45,846 bases of DNA from Laceyella putida (GTDB lineage Bacteria; Bacillota; Bacilli; Thermoactinomycetales; Thermoactinomycetaceae), in the NCBI RefSeq assembly GCF_042665195.1, contig NZ_JBHTBW010000044.1:1-45846 (forward strand), written 5' to 3'. Positions 7,123 to 14,762 of this stretch are shown here, one piece after another (positions within the stretch are counted from its first letter, which is position 1; each line of letters starts with the position of its first letter). The notes beneath the pieces were generated by a model. That model ran no database searches. It saw nothing but the letters and a program-made list of their open reading frames with translations, and was not told the origin of the DNA. Made by a program: the position numbers and the translations under genes.

Positions 7123-7680
7123 ATGAATACGCATCCGTTCCCGAAACAATTATGGGAGCCGACGCTTACACTGGAACAACGGATGGCCAAAATGGCTGAA
7201 CAGCTGGATTTGTTCCCTGATGATTGGGAAAAGTTGAATTTGGCGCAAGGATATGCCCAGTTTTCCTCTTGGTTGTTGCGGTTGTGGAAACATAATCCTC
7301 CATATGATGATATACAGGCCCTTTTGTTTGGGATCTTTGAAACGGAGAAGGGGCTTCAGCTCTATATTGCTGGTTCAAGTGAATGGGATGGAGAAGATGA
7401 GGAGTGGGCGGATGAACCGGAATATTTTCCTGAAGAGAGGTATCCGGAAATTAGCAGTGTGGCTGCGGTCGAGTCTCTGATGAAACAAGATCTGGTGCGG
7501 GGAATCGATGTGGCCATCGGTGTGATTGCCCTGTTCGTGATTCATTTCACGATCGATCATGCGGAATACTTGTTGCAGAGCAGAGAGCGGCTGTGGCTGG
7601 CTACGGGCTTTGATGAAGGGGAGTTGATTCAGCTGGGGTGCCTGAAAATGAATCGGCGACAGCGGGAAATTGGGCGATGA
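7123..7680 (+). CDS. Hypothetical acidic protein, 185 aa
   Basis: The start is the ATG at 7123 (MNTHPFPKQLWEPTLTLEQR), with AAAGGAG about 10 nt upstream; the frame is open before it to 7006. The middle of the protein is very acidic (SSEWDGEDEEWADEPEYFPE). The C-terminal part has one hydrophobic helix (GIDVAIGVIALFVIHFTID). The family is not recognised. An acidic protein of this size at the end of an immunity-like strip fits the same class, but this is inference. Confidence 0.55.
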   Translation: MNTHPFPKQLWEPTLTLEQRMAKMAEQLDLFPDDWEKLNLAQGYAQFSSWLLRLWKHNPPYDDIQALLFGIFETEKGLQLYIAGSSEWDGEDEEWADEPEYFPEERYPEISSVAAVESLMKQDLVRGIDVAIGVIALFVIHFTIDHAEYLLQSRERLWLATGFDEGELIQLGCLKMNRRQREIGR

Positions 7681-7839
7681 TATAGAATTGTTAATTATAT
7701 CGACAATCTCTTATGAAGGTTGGCCTGTATAACCATTCATCACCCTCCATTTACAGTATTCCGATACATAATGTTTTTGGGAAAGTGCATAGGTACAGTC
7801 AGATCACTGGAAGAAGCAGATACCAAAGGAGTCGTGAAC

Positions 7840-8131
7840 ATGCCACAGGTGATCACGTTTGGGGAAACGATGGTGTTGTTGTCGCCGCTCAAGGCGGGTT
7901 CGCTGCAAGAGGCGCATTTGTATGAGCGGTCTTTTGGAGGGGCCGAGTCCAATGTGGCGATTGGACTGGCCCGGTTGGGGATTGAGGCGGGATGGTTCAG
8001 CCGCTTGGGGAAATGATCCTTTTGGTGAATTTGTGTTGCGTCAGATTCGCGGGGAAGGAGTGGATACGTCAAGGGTGGTGCGGGATGGGCAGAACTTGGG
8101 CAAAGCCAAAGTACAACAGATCGAGAGGTAG
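7840..8131 (+). pseudogene. kdgK: Truncated, frameshifted 2-keto-3-deoxygluconate kinase
   Basis: AAGGAG precedes the ATG at 7840. The N-terminal PfkB-type sugar kinase signature is clear: MPQVITFGETMVLLSP, then FGGAESNVAIGLARLG, then GWFSRLG. At about 8004-8012 one extra base breaks the frame (stop at 8014-8016), and the next frame continues NDPFGEFVLRQIRGEGVDTS. It then ends in VQQIER after about 95 residues, where the family normally has about 310-330. The ATP-binding C-terminal domain is missing, so no kinase can be made. KdgK normally forms KDPG for the aldolase encoded next. Confidence 0.85.
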
Positions 8132-8137
8132 ATGGTG

Positions 8138-8788
8138 ATGGACAAATACAGGGTGATCGAGCGGGTGACGACGGAAAAGCTGGTGGCTGTGATTCGGGCG
8201 AAGTCGGAAGCGGAAGGGTTGGCCTACGTTCAGGAGGCGATCGCGGGCGGGATCAAGTTCATTGAAGTGACGATGACCACTCCGGGCGCGTTGGAGCTGA
8301 TCAAACAACTGTCAACGACCTATCGCGAAAATGAGGAGATTGTGATTGGGGTTGGCACGGTATTGGATGAGACAACGGCGCGGTTGGCGATGTTGGCCGG
8401 GGCGAGATTTGTGGTGACCCCCTACTTGGACGAAGAGGTGATTCGCCTGTGCAATCTCTATAAAATCCCCGTCATGCCGGGTGTGATGACGGTGAAGGAT
8501 GCCGCTCTGGCGTTGGAAGCGGGTTGTGATATCGTCAAGTTATTTCCCGGGCAAGTTTTTGGCCCTGATATGATTAAGGCGTTGAAAGGGCCACTGCCCC
8601 AACTTCATGTGATGCCGACAGGTGGGGTGGGGCTGGGCAATCTGCGGGAATGGATAGCCGCCGGTGCCGTCGCCGTGGGCATTGGCGGGGATTTGACCAA
8701 GGAGGCGGAGCGCACGGGGGACGCCGGCAAAGTGAGACGGAAAGCGGAAGAATATGTGCGGGCATTGGCGGATGTGTCAGGAGGATAA
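8138..8788 (+). CDS. eda: KDPG/KHG aldolase (2-dehydro-3-deoxyphosphogluconate aldolase), 216 aa
   Basis: A class I aldolase of the Entner-Doudoroff and uronate pathways that splits KDPG to pyruvate and glyceraldehyde-3-phosphate, in the cytoplasm. Visible motifs are VAVIRAKSEAEGL at the N terminus, GVGTVLDE, the Schiff-base lysine in CDIVKLFPG, and the phosphate-binding MPTGGV with GIGGDL near the end. Length is typical (~210 aa). The ATG at 8138 follows AGAGG; 8132 is an in-frame alternative. It lies directly behind the broken kdgK, so the usual supply of KDPG by this operon is lost. Confidence 0.9.
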   Translation: MDKYRVIERVTTEKLVAVIRAKSEAEGLAYVQEAIAGGIKFIEVTMTTPGALELIKQLSTTYRENEEIVIGVGTVLDETTARLAMLAGARFVVTPYLDEEVIRLCNLYKIPVMPGVMTVKDAALALEAGCDIVKLFPGQVFGPDMIKALKGPLPQLHVMPTGGVGLGNLREWIAAGAVAVGIGGDLTKEAERTGDAGKVRRKAEEYVRALADVSGG

Positions 8789-8868
8789 AGGCAGAATGTT
8801 GTGAACGATCCTCTCCGTTTGGGAGGCTCGTTTTTTGGAGCTGATTGGTATCGATAAAAATTGGCGAG

Positions 8869-8902
8869 CAATTTGATTGTGCGAAATTAAATTGTGTATA
8901 AT
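8869..8902 (+). promoter_or_regulatory. Promoter of ohrR overlapped by an OhrR-type operator
   Basis: TTGATT (8873-8878), an 18-bp spacer and TATAAT (8897-8902) form a good sigma-A promoter. CAATTTGATTGT (8869-8880) and AAATTAAATTGT (8884-8895) match, in order and spacing, the two AT-rich half repeats of the B. subtilis ohrA operator as I remember it (CAATTAAATTGT halves). The operator covers the -35 and spacer, so bound OhrR would block its own transcription. Confidence 0.65.
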
Positions 8903-8950
8903 AATGTTAACCTGGCAAGAGCTTGGCCAGGTCTTGTAGGAGGAGTGGGT

Positions 8951-9400
8951 GTGGAAAAAGGCCACATGCAGCGGTTGGAAAACCAGCTCTGTTTTGTTCT
9001 TTACGCTTATTCCCGACAATTGTGCAGTTTATTCCGTCCCGTCTTGGATCGTTGGGGAATCACGTACCCGCAGTATTTTGCGCTATTGGCATTGTGGGAA
9101 GGCCAAGAGTTGACTGTCAAGCAATTGGGGGAAAAGCTGTATCTCGACTCCGGAACGCTCACCCCGATGCTGAAGCGCATGGAAGAGGCGGGATGGGTGA
9201 AACGGCAACGTTCAACGGTCGATGAACGGAAAGTGATCGTGACATTGAATGAAAAAGCGGAAGCGTTGCGGAGCGAGATGACCAACCTGCCGCAAATGCT
9301 GCTGGAACAAAGCGGGATGACCCAGCAAGATGCGGCCTTGTTGCTTGAGCAATTGAAAAGGATGATGCGGCAATCGCGCCGAACCAATCAGCGTTCTTAA
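8951..9400 (+). CDS. ohrR: OhrR-type MarR-family peroxide-sensing repressor, 149 aa
   Basis: OhrR represses organic-hydroperoxide defence genes until a reactive cysteine is oxidised. The GTG start at 8951 follows AGGAGG; the ATG at 8966 is too far from it. The N terminus ENQLCFVLYAYSRQ holds the sensing cysteine at residue 14 (Cys15 in B. subtilis), and the winged-helix core YLDSGTLTPMLKRMEEAGW and DERKVIV is intact. A second cysteine at residue 25 is not in the B. subtilis protein. The next gene starts 19 bp downstream, so it is co-transcribed and presumably controlled by this repressor. Confidence 0.85.
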   Translation: MEKGHMQRLENQLCFVLYAYSRQLCSLFRPVLDRWGITYPQYFALLALWEGQELTVKQLGEKLYLDSGTLTPMLKRMEEAGWVKRQRSTVDERKVIVTLNEKAEALRSEMTNLPQMLLEQSGMTQQDAALLLEQLKRMMRQSRRTNQRS

Positions 9401-9419
9401 CTGAAGGGAGCCAATCAGT

Positions 9420-10442
9420 ATGAGTGAAAACAACCAACAAATTTTGTTAGTTCAACGGCCACAAGGGATGCCGACTGAAGCCGATTTCAAGTGGGAGGAT
9501 ATTCCCGTGCCGCAACCGGCCGATGGAGAAGTCTTGATCAAAACGTTGTATCTCTCGGTTGATCCGTATATGCGCGGCCGCATGAGTGACCGCAAATCGT
9601 ATGTTCCTCCGTATGAGCTGAACCAGCCCATCACCGGCGGGGTGGTCGGTGAAGTGATCGAGTCCAAGGCGACGGGTCTCAGCCAAGGGGATATTGTTGT
9701 CGGAATGTTGGATTGGAAAAAGTTTCAAACGGCTTCCGCCAAACAAGTAAAAAAAATAGATCCCACGGTGGCCCCGATGACAACGGCGCTGGGCATTCTC
9801 GGCATGACAGGCTTAACCGCGTATTTTGGCTTGCTGGACATCGGTCAGCCCAAAGCGGGGGAAACGGTCGTGATATCCGGTGCCGCCGGTGCGGTGGGGA
9901 TGGTCGTCGGACAAATCGCCAAAATTAAGGGATGCCGTGTGGTGGGCATTGCCGGTTCTGAGAAGAAAAATGAGTATTTGATCAATCAATTGGGCTTTGA
10001 TGCGGCGATCAACTATAAAACGACACCCAATTTGGTGAAGGCGCTGAAAGAAACTTGTCCGAATGGCGTGGATGTCTACTTCGACAATGTGGGCGGCGAG
10101 ATTTCCGATGCGGTGCTGTCGCTTTTGAACCCCTTCGCGCGGATTCCGATCTGCGGTCAAATTTCGCTGTACAATTTGGAGAACGCGAATGTGGGGCCGC
10201 GCATCCAGCCGTTGCTCTTAGTCAACAAAGCGTTGATGAAAGGCTTTATCGTGAGCGATTATGCGGAGCGCTTCGGCGAAGGGTACCGCCAGTTGGCCGA
10301 GTGGTTGCAAGCGGGCAAGCTTCAATATGAAGAAAATATTGTGGACGGCTTTGAAAACACGATACAAGCGTTCTTGGGTCTGTTTACCGGTGAGAACCTG
10401 GGCAAACAGTTGGTCAAAGTGGCGGAACCATCCATGAGATAA
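9420..10442 (+). CDS. yfmJ: NADPH-dependent enone/alkenal reductase of the zinc-free MDR family, 340 aa
   Basis: It belongs to the leukotriene B4 dehydrogenase/curcumin reductase branch, which reduces alpha,beta-unsaturated carbonyls using NADPH. Motifs: LYLSVDPYMRGRM near the N terminus, the Rossmann loop SGAAGAVGMVVGQIAK, and VDVYFDNVGGE, a hallmark of this branch. No zinc-ligand cysteines are present. ATG at 9420 has AAGGGAG upstream. It forms a bicistron with ohrR and ends at a strong terminator, suggesting it detoxifies aldehydes made by lipid peroxidation; that job is inference. The symbol follows B. subtilis YfmJ. Confidence 0.85.
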   Translation: MSENNQQILLVQRPQGMPTEADFKWEDIPVPQPADGEVLIKTLYLSVDPYMRGRMSDRKSYVPPYELNQPITGGVVGEVIESKATGLSQGDIVVGMLDWKKFQTASAKQVKKIDPTVAPMTTALGILGMTGLTAYFGLLDIGQPKAGETVVISGAAGAVGMVVGQIAKIKGCRVVGIAGSEKKNEYLINQLGFDAAINYKTTPNLVKALKETCPNGVDVYFDNVGGEISDAVLSLLNPFARIPICGQISLYNLENANVGPRIQPLLLVNKALMKGFIVSDYAERFGEGYRQLAEWLQAGKLQYEENIVDGFENTIQAFLGLFTGENLGKQLVKVAEPSMR

Positions 10443-10450
10443 GGAGATTG

Positions 10451-10479
10451 AACCCGTTTCCCGAGAGGGAACGGGTTTT
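10451..10479 (+). terminator. Terminator of the ohrR-reductase operon
   Basis: AACCCGTTTCCC pairs with GGGAACGGGTT across a GAGA loop (one bulged T), and TTTC follows. Confidence 0.85.
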
Positions 10480-10645
10480 CATGTGTGGAAATAGGTACGA
10501 CCCATTGACATAAAAGATGGAATGATGGTTAAATAAATGAAATATTTATATAAGTGATGAATGGATCCATCGGGCTCTATAGTTAGATTGCCCCGTCTGT
10601 TAAGTGTGTGGCCTGATGATAGTCGAGATGAGAGGAGAGGCGCCA

Positions 10646-10954
10646 TTGGAAAAGTGGGCGAGTGCAGAAAAGGTGATGTTGGGGAAGCCGCGCAGTATGC
10701 CGGAGTTACGCGAAGAGATGAATCGGATCAATGAGCAGATGCTTCGTTTGTTGAACGAACGGGCGCAAGTGGCCGTTGAGATTGGAGAGGTCAAGAAACG
10801 GACGGGACAGCCGATTGTGGATGGAAAGCGGGAGCGGGAGATTATTGCGAAGATGCAGGAAAAAAATCAGGGGCCTGTCACGGATGAACAAGTGGCTCGG
10901 TTTTTTGACCAACTTTTCCAGATTGCCAAAGAATTGCAAGCGGAACGCCGCTGA
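10646..10954 (+). CDS. aroQ: Chorismate mutase, AroQ type II, 102 aa
   Basis: It converts chorismate to prephenate for phenylalanine and tyrosine synthesis. The all-helical AroQ pattern is clear: MPELREEMNRINEQMLRLLN, then VAVEIGEVKKRTGQPIVDGK, REREI, and a final helix with the VARFFDQLFQIAKE motif. A TTG start at 10646 has AGGAGAGG upstream; ATGs at 10604 to 10628 are in frame but less well placed. In many Bacillales this domain is fused to DAHP synthase; here it is free-standing with its own terminator. No other aromatic gene is nearby. Confidence 0.85.
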   Translation: MEKWASAEKVMLGKPRSMPELREEMNRINEQMLRLLNERAQVAVEIGEVKKRTGQPIVDGKREREIIAKMQEKNQGPVTDEQVARFFDQLFQIAKELQAERR

Positions 10955-10955
10955 C

Positions 10956-11001
10956 AAGACCCCTTCTGTTCTGAGAGATGGCAGAACAGAAGGGGTCTTT
11001 G
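10956..11001 (+). terminator. Terminator of the chorismate mutase gene
   Basis: AAGACCCCTTCTGTTCTG pairs perfectly with CAGAACAGAAGGGGTCTT, followed by TT. Confidence 0.9.
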
Positions 11002-11067
11002 ATTATGGTCGCCTTAAGAGCCAGTTTGAACTAGTGACAGGGCCGATTAGAAATAAATGTCACCAAA

Positions 11068-11096
11068 TTGACGAAAATTATAACCTGTGTCATACT
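11068..11096 (+). promoter_or_regulatory. Candidate sigma-A promoter of putP
   Basis: TTGACG (11068-11073), a 17-bp spacer and CATACT (11091-11096), in an AT-rich leader about 85 bp before the putP start. Confidence 0.5.
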
Positions 11097-11182
11097 ATTT
11101 TACTAAGAGTATTATTTTTATTTAATTAGGTTATTTCTGTATCTATATCAAATTTATGTAAAAGATGAAAGAGGTGGCAGGT

Positions 11183-12649
11183 ATGGAGTATGGCGTCATT
11201 ATTTCGATCGGCATATACATGGTGGGCATGCTGATCATTGGTTATTTCGCTTACAGGCGCACAGCCGATCTCTCTGATTACATGTTGGGGGGACGCGATC
11301 TGGGGCCAGCCGTAACGGCGCTCAGCGCGGGCGCTTCCGATATGAGCGGTTGGTTGCTGATGGGTTTGCCCGGCGCGATGTACGCAACCGGGGTGAGCAG
11401 CGGCTGGATTGTGGTCGGCTTGACCATGGGGGCTTATCTCAACTGGCTGTATGTGGCGCCGCGCTTGCGCACTTACACCGAAGTGGCGCAAAACGCGATT
11501 ACGATTCCGGTTTATTTTGAGAACCGCTTTAAGGATCAATCAAGAATTTTGCGTGTGGTGTCTGCACTTGTCATTTTCATTTTCTTTACCTTTTACACTT
11601 CTTCCGGCATGGTGTCCGGCGGGGAATTGTTTAAAAGCGCGTTTGGGATGAATTATCTGTGGGGCGTTCTCATTTCGGTCGGCGTGGTCATTCTGTACAC
11701 CCTATTCGGGGGCTTTTTGGCGGTCAGTTGGACAGACTTTGTCCAAGGTACGATCATGGTGGTCGCCCTGATTCTCGTGCCAGTGGTCACGTTGATGGAA
11801 ACGGGTGGGCTCGGTTCAACCTTGGCTCAAATTGACAGCATCAATCCCACTTTGCTCGATGCGTTTAAAGGGACAAGCGTGATCGGCATCATCTCTCTCT
11901 TGGCATGGGGCTTAGGTTACTTTGGACAACCCCATATCATTGTGCGGTTCATGGCGATCAATACCGTGAAAGAAATGAAAAGCGCGCGCCGCATTGGCAT
12001 GAGTTGGATGGTCTTTTCCGTCGTGGGGGCGATGTTGACAGGCTTGTTTGGAATCGCTTACTTTAACAATCAAGGAATGAAATTGGATAATCCGGAAACG
12101 GTCTTTATCAAATTGTCCGATGTGCTGTTCCACCCGCTGATTACCGGTTTCTTGTTGGCGGCGATTCTGGCGGCGATCATGAGCACGATTTCTTCGCAGC
12201 TTCTGGTGACGGCAAGCGCGTTGACGGAAGACTTCTACAAGGCCTTTTTCCGCCGCTCGGCATCGGATAAAGAACTCGTGCTGGTCGGTCGGCTGTCCCT
12301 GTTGGGGGTTTCCCTCATCGCTTTATATTTGGCGTTGAATCCCAACGAAACGATCCTGAATCTGGTCGGATACGCCTGGGCCGGCTTTGGCGCCGCGTTT
12401 GGGCCGGTGGTCTTGATCAGCTTGTATTGGAAGCGCATGAACAAATGGGGCGCAATCGCGGGCATGATCGCCGGAGCGGTCACCGTGATCGTCTGGGAGC
12501 AAATCAAAGCGTTGGATGAAGTGTATGAAATTATCCCCGGCTTTATCGCATGTACGCTGGCCATCATCATCGTGAGCTTGCTCACGCCGAAACCATCGGC
12601 GGAAATCGAAGCGGAATTTGAGGAAGCGACAAGACAAACACGGGCGTAA
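11183..12649 (+). CDS. putP: Sodium/proline symporter PutP, 488 aa
   Basis: A sodium:solute symporter (SSS family) that imports proline with sodium as nutrient or osmoprotectant; the close relative OpuE is osmotic. About 13 membrane helices are visible. Family features: YMLGGRDLGPAVTALSAGAS with DMSGWLLMGLPGA near the N terminus, PVYFENRF, and LAAIMSTISSQLLVTASALTEDFY in the sodium-site helix. The ATG at 11183 (MEYGVIISIG) follows AGAGGTGGCAGG; an in-frame ATG at 11165 is less well placed. It has its own promoter and terminator. Whether it acts in proline catabolism or osmoadaptation cannot be told here. Confidence 0.92.
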   Translation: MEYGVIISIGIYMVGMLIIGYFAYRRTADLSDYMLGGRDLGPAVTALSAGASDMSGWLLMGLPGAMYATGVSSGWIVVGLTMGAYLNWLYVAPRLRTYTEVAQNAITIPVYFENRFKDQSRILRVVSALVIFIFFTFYTSSGMVSGGELFKSAFGMNYLWGVLISVGVVILYTLFGGFLAVSWTDFVQGTIMVVALILVPVVTLMETGGLGSTLAQIDSINPTLLDAFKGTSVIGIISLLAWGLGYFGQPHIIVRFMAINTVKEMKSARRIGMSWMVFSVVGAMLTGLFGIAYFNNQGMKLDNPETVFIKLSDVLFHPLITGFLLAAILAAIMSTISSQLLVTASALTEDFYKAFFRRSASDKELVLVGRLSLLGVSLIALYLALNPNETILNLVGYAWAGFGAAFGPVVLISLYWKRMNKWGAIAGMIAGAVTVIVWEQIKALDEVYEIIPGFIACTLAIIIVSLLTPKPSAEIEAEFEEATRQTRA

Positions 12650-12652
12650 TGG

Positions 12653-12693
12653 AAGGACCCGTCTCCCCAGTCAACTGGGAGGCGGGTCCTTTG
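12653..12693 (+). terminator. Terminator of putP
   Basis: AAGGACCCGTCTCCCCAGT pairs with ACTGGGAGGCGGGTCCTTT. Confidence 0.9.
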
Positions 12694-12813
12694 GATTGTT
12701 CGATGAGCGCCGATGGATAAGTGAAGCGAATGGGAAAACGGTGTTGGAGCGATCGCGATAGCCATTTCTCCAGCCAAAAGATGGTTTTGAAATAGCTTCT
12801 AGACACAAAATGG

Positions 12814-12854
12814 TTCTATTCTACGAATAAATAATTGATTTGATATGAATAGAA
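12814..12854. promoter_or_regulatory. Inverted repeat in the leader of the DUF817 gene
   Basis: TTCTATTC (12814-12821) and GAATAGAA (12847-12854) are exact inverted copies 25 bp apart, just before the ribosome site of the next gene. It could be an operator or an mRNA stem covering the AGGAG site. Confidence 0.3.
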
Positions 12855-12868
12855 TAGGAGCGGAGAAA

Positions 12869-13666
12869 TTGACAGGGATAAAACAGTTAAGCCATTTTAC
12901 TTACCAACAAGCGATGTCGTGCCTCTTTCCGGCGGTGATTTTCCTGACCTTGGCGTTGTCAAAGCAAATCTCGTGGACCTTTTTTCACCGATATGATTTT
13001 ATCTTGCTGGTATGTCTCGCGATGCAGGTGATCATGCTCGTAACTGGACTGGAAACCAAGGACGAACTGAAAGTGATTCTGCTCTTCCATTTGCTTGGTT
13101 TGCTGCTGGAGCTATTCAAAGTCCAGTCAGGATCATGGTCATATCCCGAACCGGCTTGGTCCAAGGTGGCGGGTGTGCCGCTGTACAGCGGATTCATGTA
13201 TGCCAGCGTGGCCAGTTATTTATGCCAGGCGTGGCGGCGGTTGCGGGTGCAATTGATCCATTGGCCCAAGCTGGGATGGACGATCTCGTTGGCGACACTC
13301 ATTTATCTCAATTTTTTTACACATCACTATATCGTTGATTTGCGTTGGGGCTTAATGGGGGCGCTGGTTTTGGTGTTCTTCCGCTCCCATGTCCGATTCG
13401 TGGTCAGTGGCACGACCTATCGCATGCCGCAAGTGCTATCTTATTTTCTGATCGGTTTCTTCATCTGGGTGGCCGAGAATATCGCCACCTATTTTGGGGC
13501 ATGGCAATACCCCTATCAACGGGAAGCTTGGCAAATCGTCGACTTGGGGAAGTTGAGTTCGTGGTTTTTGCTGGTCATCGTCAGCTTTATTATCGTGGCG
13601 CAATTGAAACAATCCTCCACCAAGGTGAAATCGGGGGACGTTTCCTCTTCCTCTCTCGCTTCGTGA
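12869..13666 (+). CDS. yoaT: DUF817 family integral membrane protein, 265 aa
   Basis: A membrane protein with about eight helices and no known function; B. subtilis YoaT is of this family. Conserved-looking features are FKVQSGSWSYPEPAWSKVAG and LYSGFMYASVASY, and later TYFGAWQYPYQREAWQIVDL, both recalling motifs of the DUF817 family. The TTG at 12869 is chosen because GGAGCGGAG lies 8 nt before it; the ATG at 12845 has no ribosome site. Monocistronic, sharing a terminator with the convergent deacetylase. Confidence 0.75.
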   Translation: MTGIKQLSHFTYQQAMSCLFPAVIFLTLALSKQISWTFFHRYDFILLVCLAMQVIMLVTGLETKDELKVILLFHLLGLLLELFKVQSGSWSYPEPAWSKVAGVPLYSGFMYASVASYLCQAWRRLRVQLIHWPKLGWTISLATLIYLNFFTHHYIVDLRWGLMGALVLVFFRSHVRFVVSGTTYRMPQVLSYFLIGFFIWVAENIATYFGAWQYPYQREAWQIVDLGKLSSWFLLVIVSFIIVAQLKQSSTKVKSGDVSSSSLAS

Positions 13667-13713
13667 AAAAACAGCGGATCACTGGGCACAACCCAAGTAA
13701 TCCGCTGTTTTGC
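13666..13713. terminator. Bidirectional terminator between DUF817 and deacetylase genes
   Basis: AAAACAGCGGAT with CTTGGG-type inner pairs folds onto ATCCGCTGTTTT; A's and T's flank both sides, so it can serve both convergent genes. Confidence 0.85.
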
Positions 13714-14532
13714 TCATTTATATGCGGGAATCCGCAACAATTCGTCAATCGTGACAAATTGATACCCTTGCTGCCGCAAGTATTCAATCAGTGGTGGCAG
13801 TGCTTTGACTGTCGCATCCCGTGGTCCGCCCGCATTGTGCTCCAAGATGATGCTGCCCGGAGCCAAGTTGGTTTTGACCGTTTGCAGGATATCCTCGGCC
13901 GTGCGACCCTTTTTCCAATCGAGTGTGTCGATATCCCACTGAACCATCTCAAATCCCATTTGCTCCAAGGCTTTGATCTTGCCTTTGACCGCTCCATAAG
14001 GGGGCCGCATCAAGCGCATGTCTTTCCCGATCAATTGATTGACCACATAATTGGTTTGGTTCATTTCCTGGGCCAGTTTCTGGTTTGACAGATGGGGGAG
14101 ATAGGGATGCCCCCAAGAATGGTTACCGATGATATGCCCTTCGTTATGTATGCGTTTGAGCATATCGGGATGGGCTTTGACCTGTTTGCCCAACACGAAG
14201 AAGGTGGCACGGATGCGGTTTTTCTTTAAAATGTCCAAGATTTGACCGGTATATTTCTTATCGGGTCCGTCGTCAAATGTAAGGGCGACCAGTTTGAGTC
14301 CACGCGGTCCGTGAAAATGCATATGCTTTGATTCAGACTTGGGTCCATTGCTTTGCAGAGCGGTCTCTTCCGGTGGTGGAACATATTTGATGCGTTTGGG
14401 CATAGGTGTTGCTTTGATGATTTGCTGATGATCGGCTTGGTATGCAAGCTTCTGATTTTGATTGGAGCAACCGCTGAGTACTGCATTGATCAAGAGAGCG
14501 ACAAGAAAGAGACCATATATCTTTTTAGGCAT
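13714..14532 (-). CDS. Polysaccharide deacetylase lipoprotein (CE4, PgdA-like), 272 aa
   Basis: It removes N-acetyl groups from a cell-wall sugar polymer outside the membrane. The N terminus is a lipoprotein signal with lipobox LSGC (Cys22). A linker of about 50 residues leads to the NodB domain: TFDDGP at 85-90 (catalytic Asp and metal Asp), HSWGH at 138-142 (metal histidines), RPPYG at 176-180, and IILEHN near the end (catalytic His). All key residues are present, so it should be active. It is monocistronic with an AT-rich promoter region upstream. Substrate (peptidoglycan or other) is not shown. Confidence 0.88.
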   Translation of the reverse strand: MPKKIYGLFLVALLINAVLSGCSNQNQKLAYQADHQQIIKATPMPKRIKYVPPPEETALQSNGPKSESKHMHFHGPRGLKLVALTFDDGPDKKYTGQILDILKKNRIRATFFVLGKQVKAHPDMLKRIHNEGHIIGNHSWGHPYLPHLSNQKLAQEMNQTNYVVNQLIGKDMRLMRPPYGAVKGKIKALEQMGFEMVQWDIDTLDWKKGRTAEDILQTVKTNLAPGSIILEHNAGGPRDATVKALPPLIEYLRQQGYQFVTIDELLRIPAYK

Positions 14533-14652
14533 GGTAAGTCTCCAATCCTATAAATCTATTTATATTAATAATAAATTAATCCGAGAGAAAAATTGGCGGG
14601 TCAATTGAAATGAACTTGACGATAATGTGGACATTTTTTTACAGGAGGTGCA

Positions 14653-14690
14653 CAAAAAGCCGCTCGGGCGAAGGGGCACGAGCGGCGAAA
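14653..14690 (-). terminator. Terminator of the R2lox gene
   Basis: On the minus strand GCCGCTCG pairs with CGAGCGGC around a 14-nt loop and TTTTTGTG follows. It ends the leftward R2lox transcript before the deacetylase promoter. Beyond this and possible promoter words, 14533-14762 holds no gene. Confidence 0.8.
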
Positions 14691-14762
14691 GGGGAAAGAA
14701 TGCGCGGAAGATTTCAGGCGGCGTACCTCGACTCGTTTCACGAGGATGCCCGTCTCCATTTG

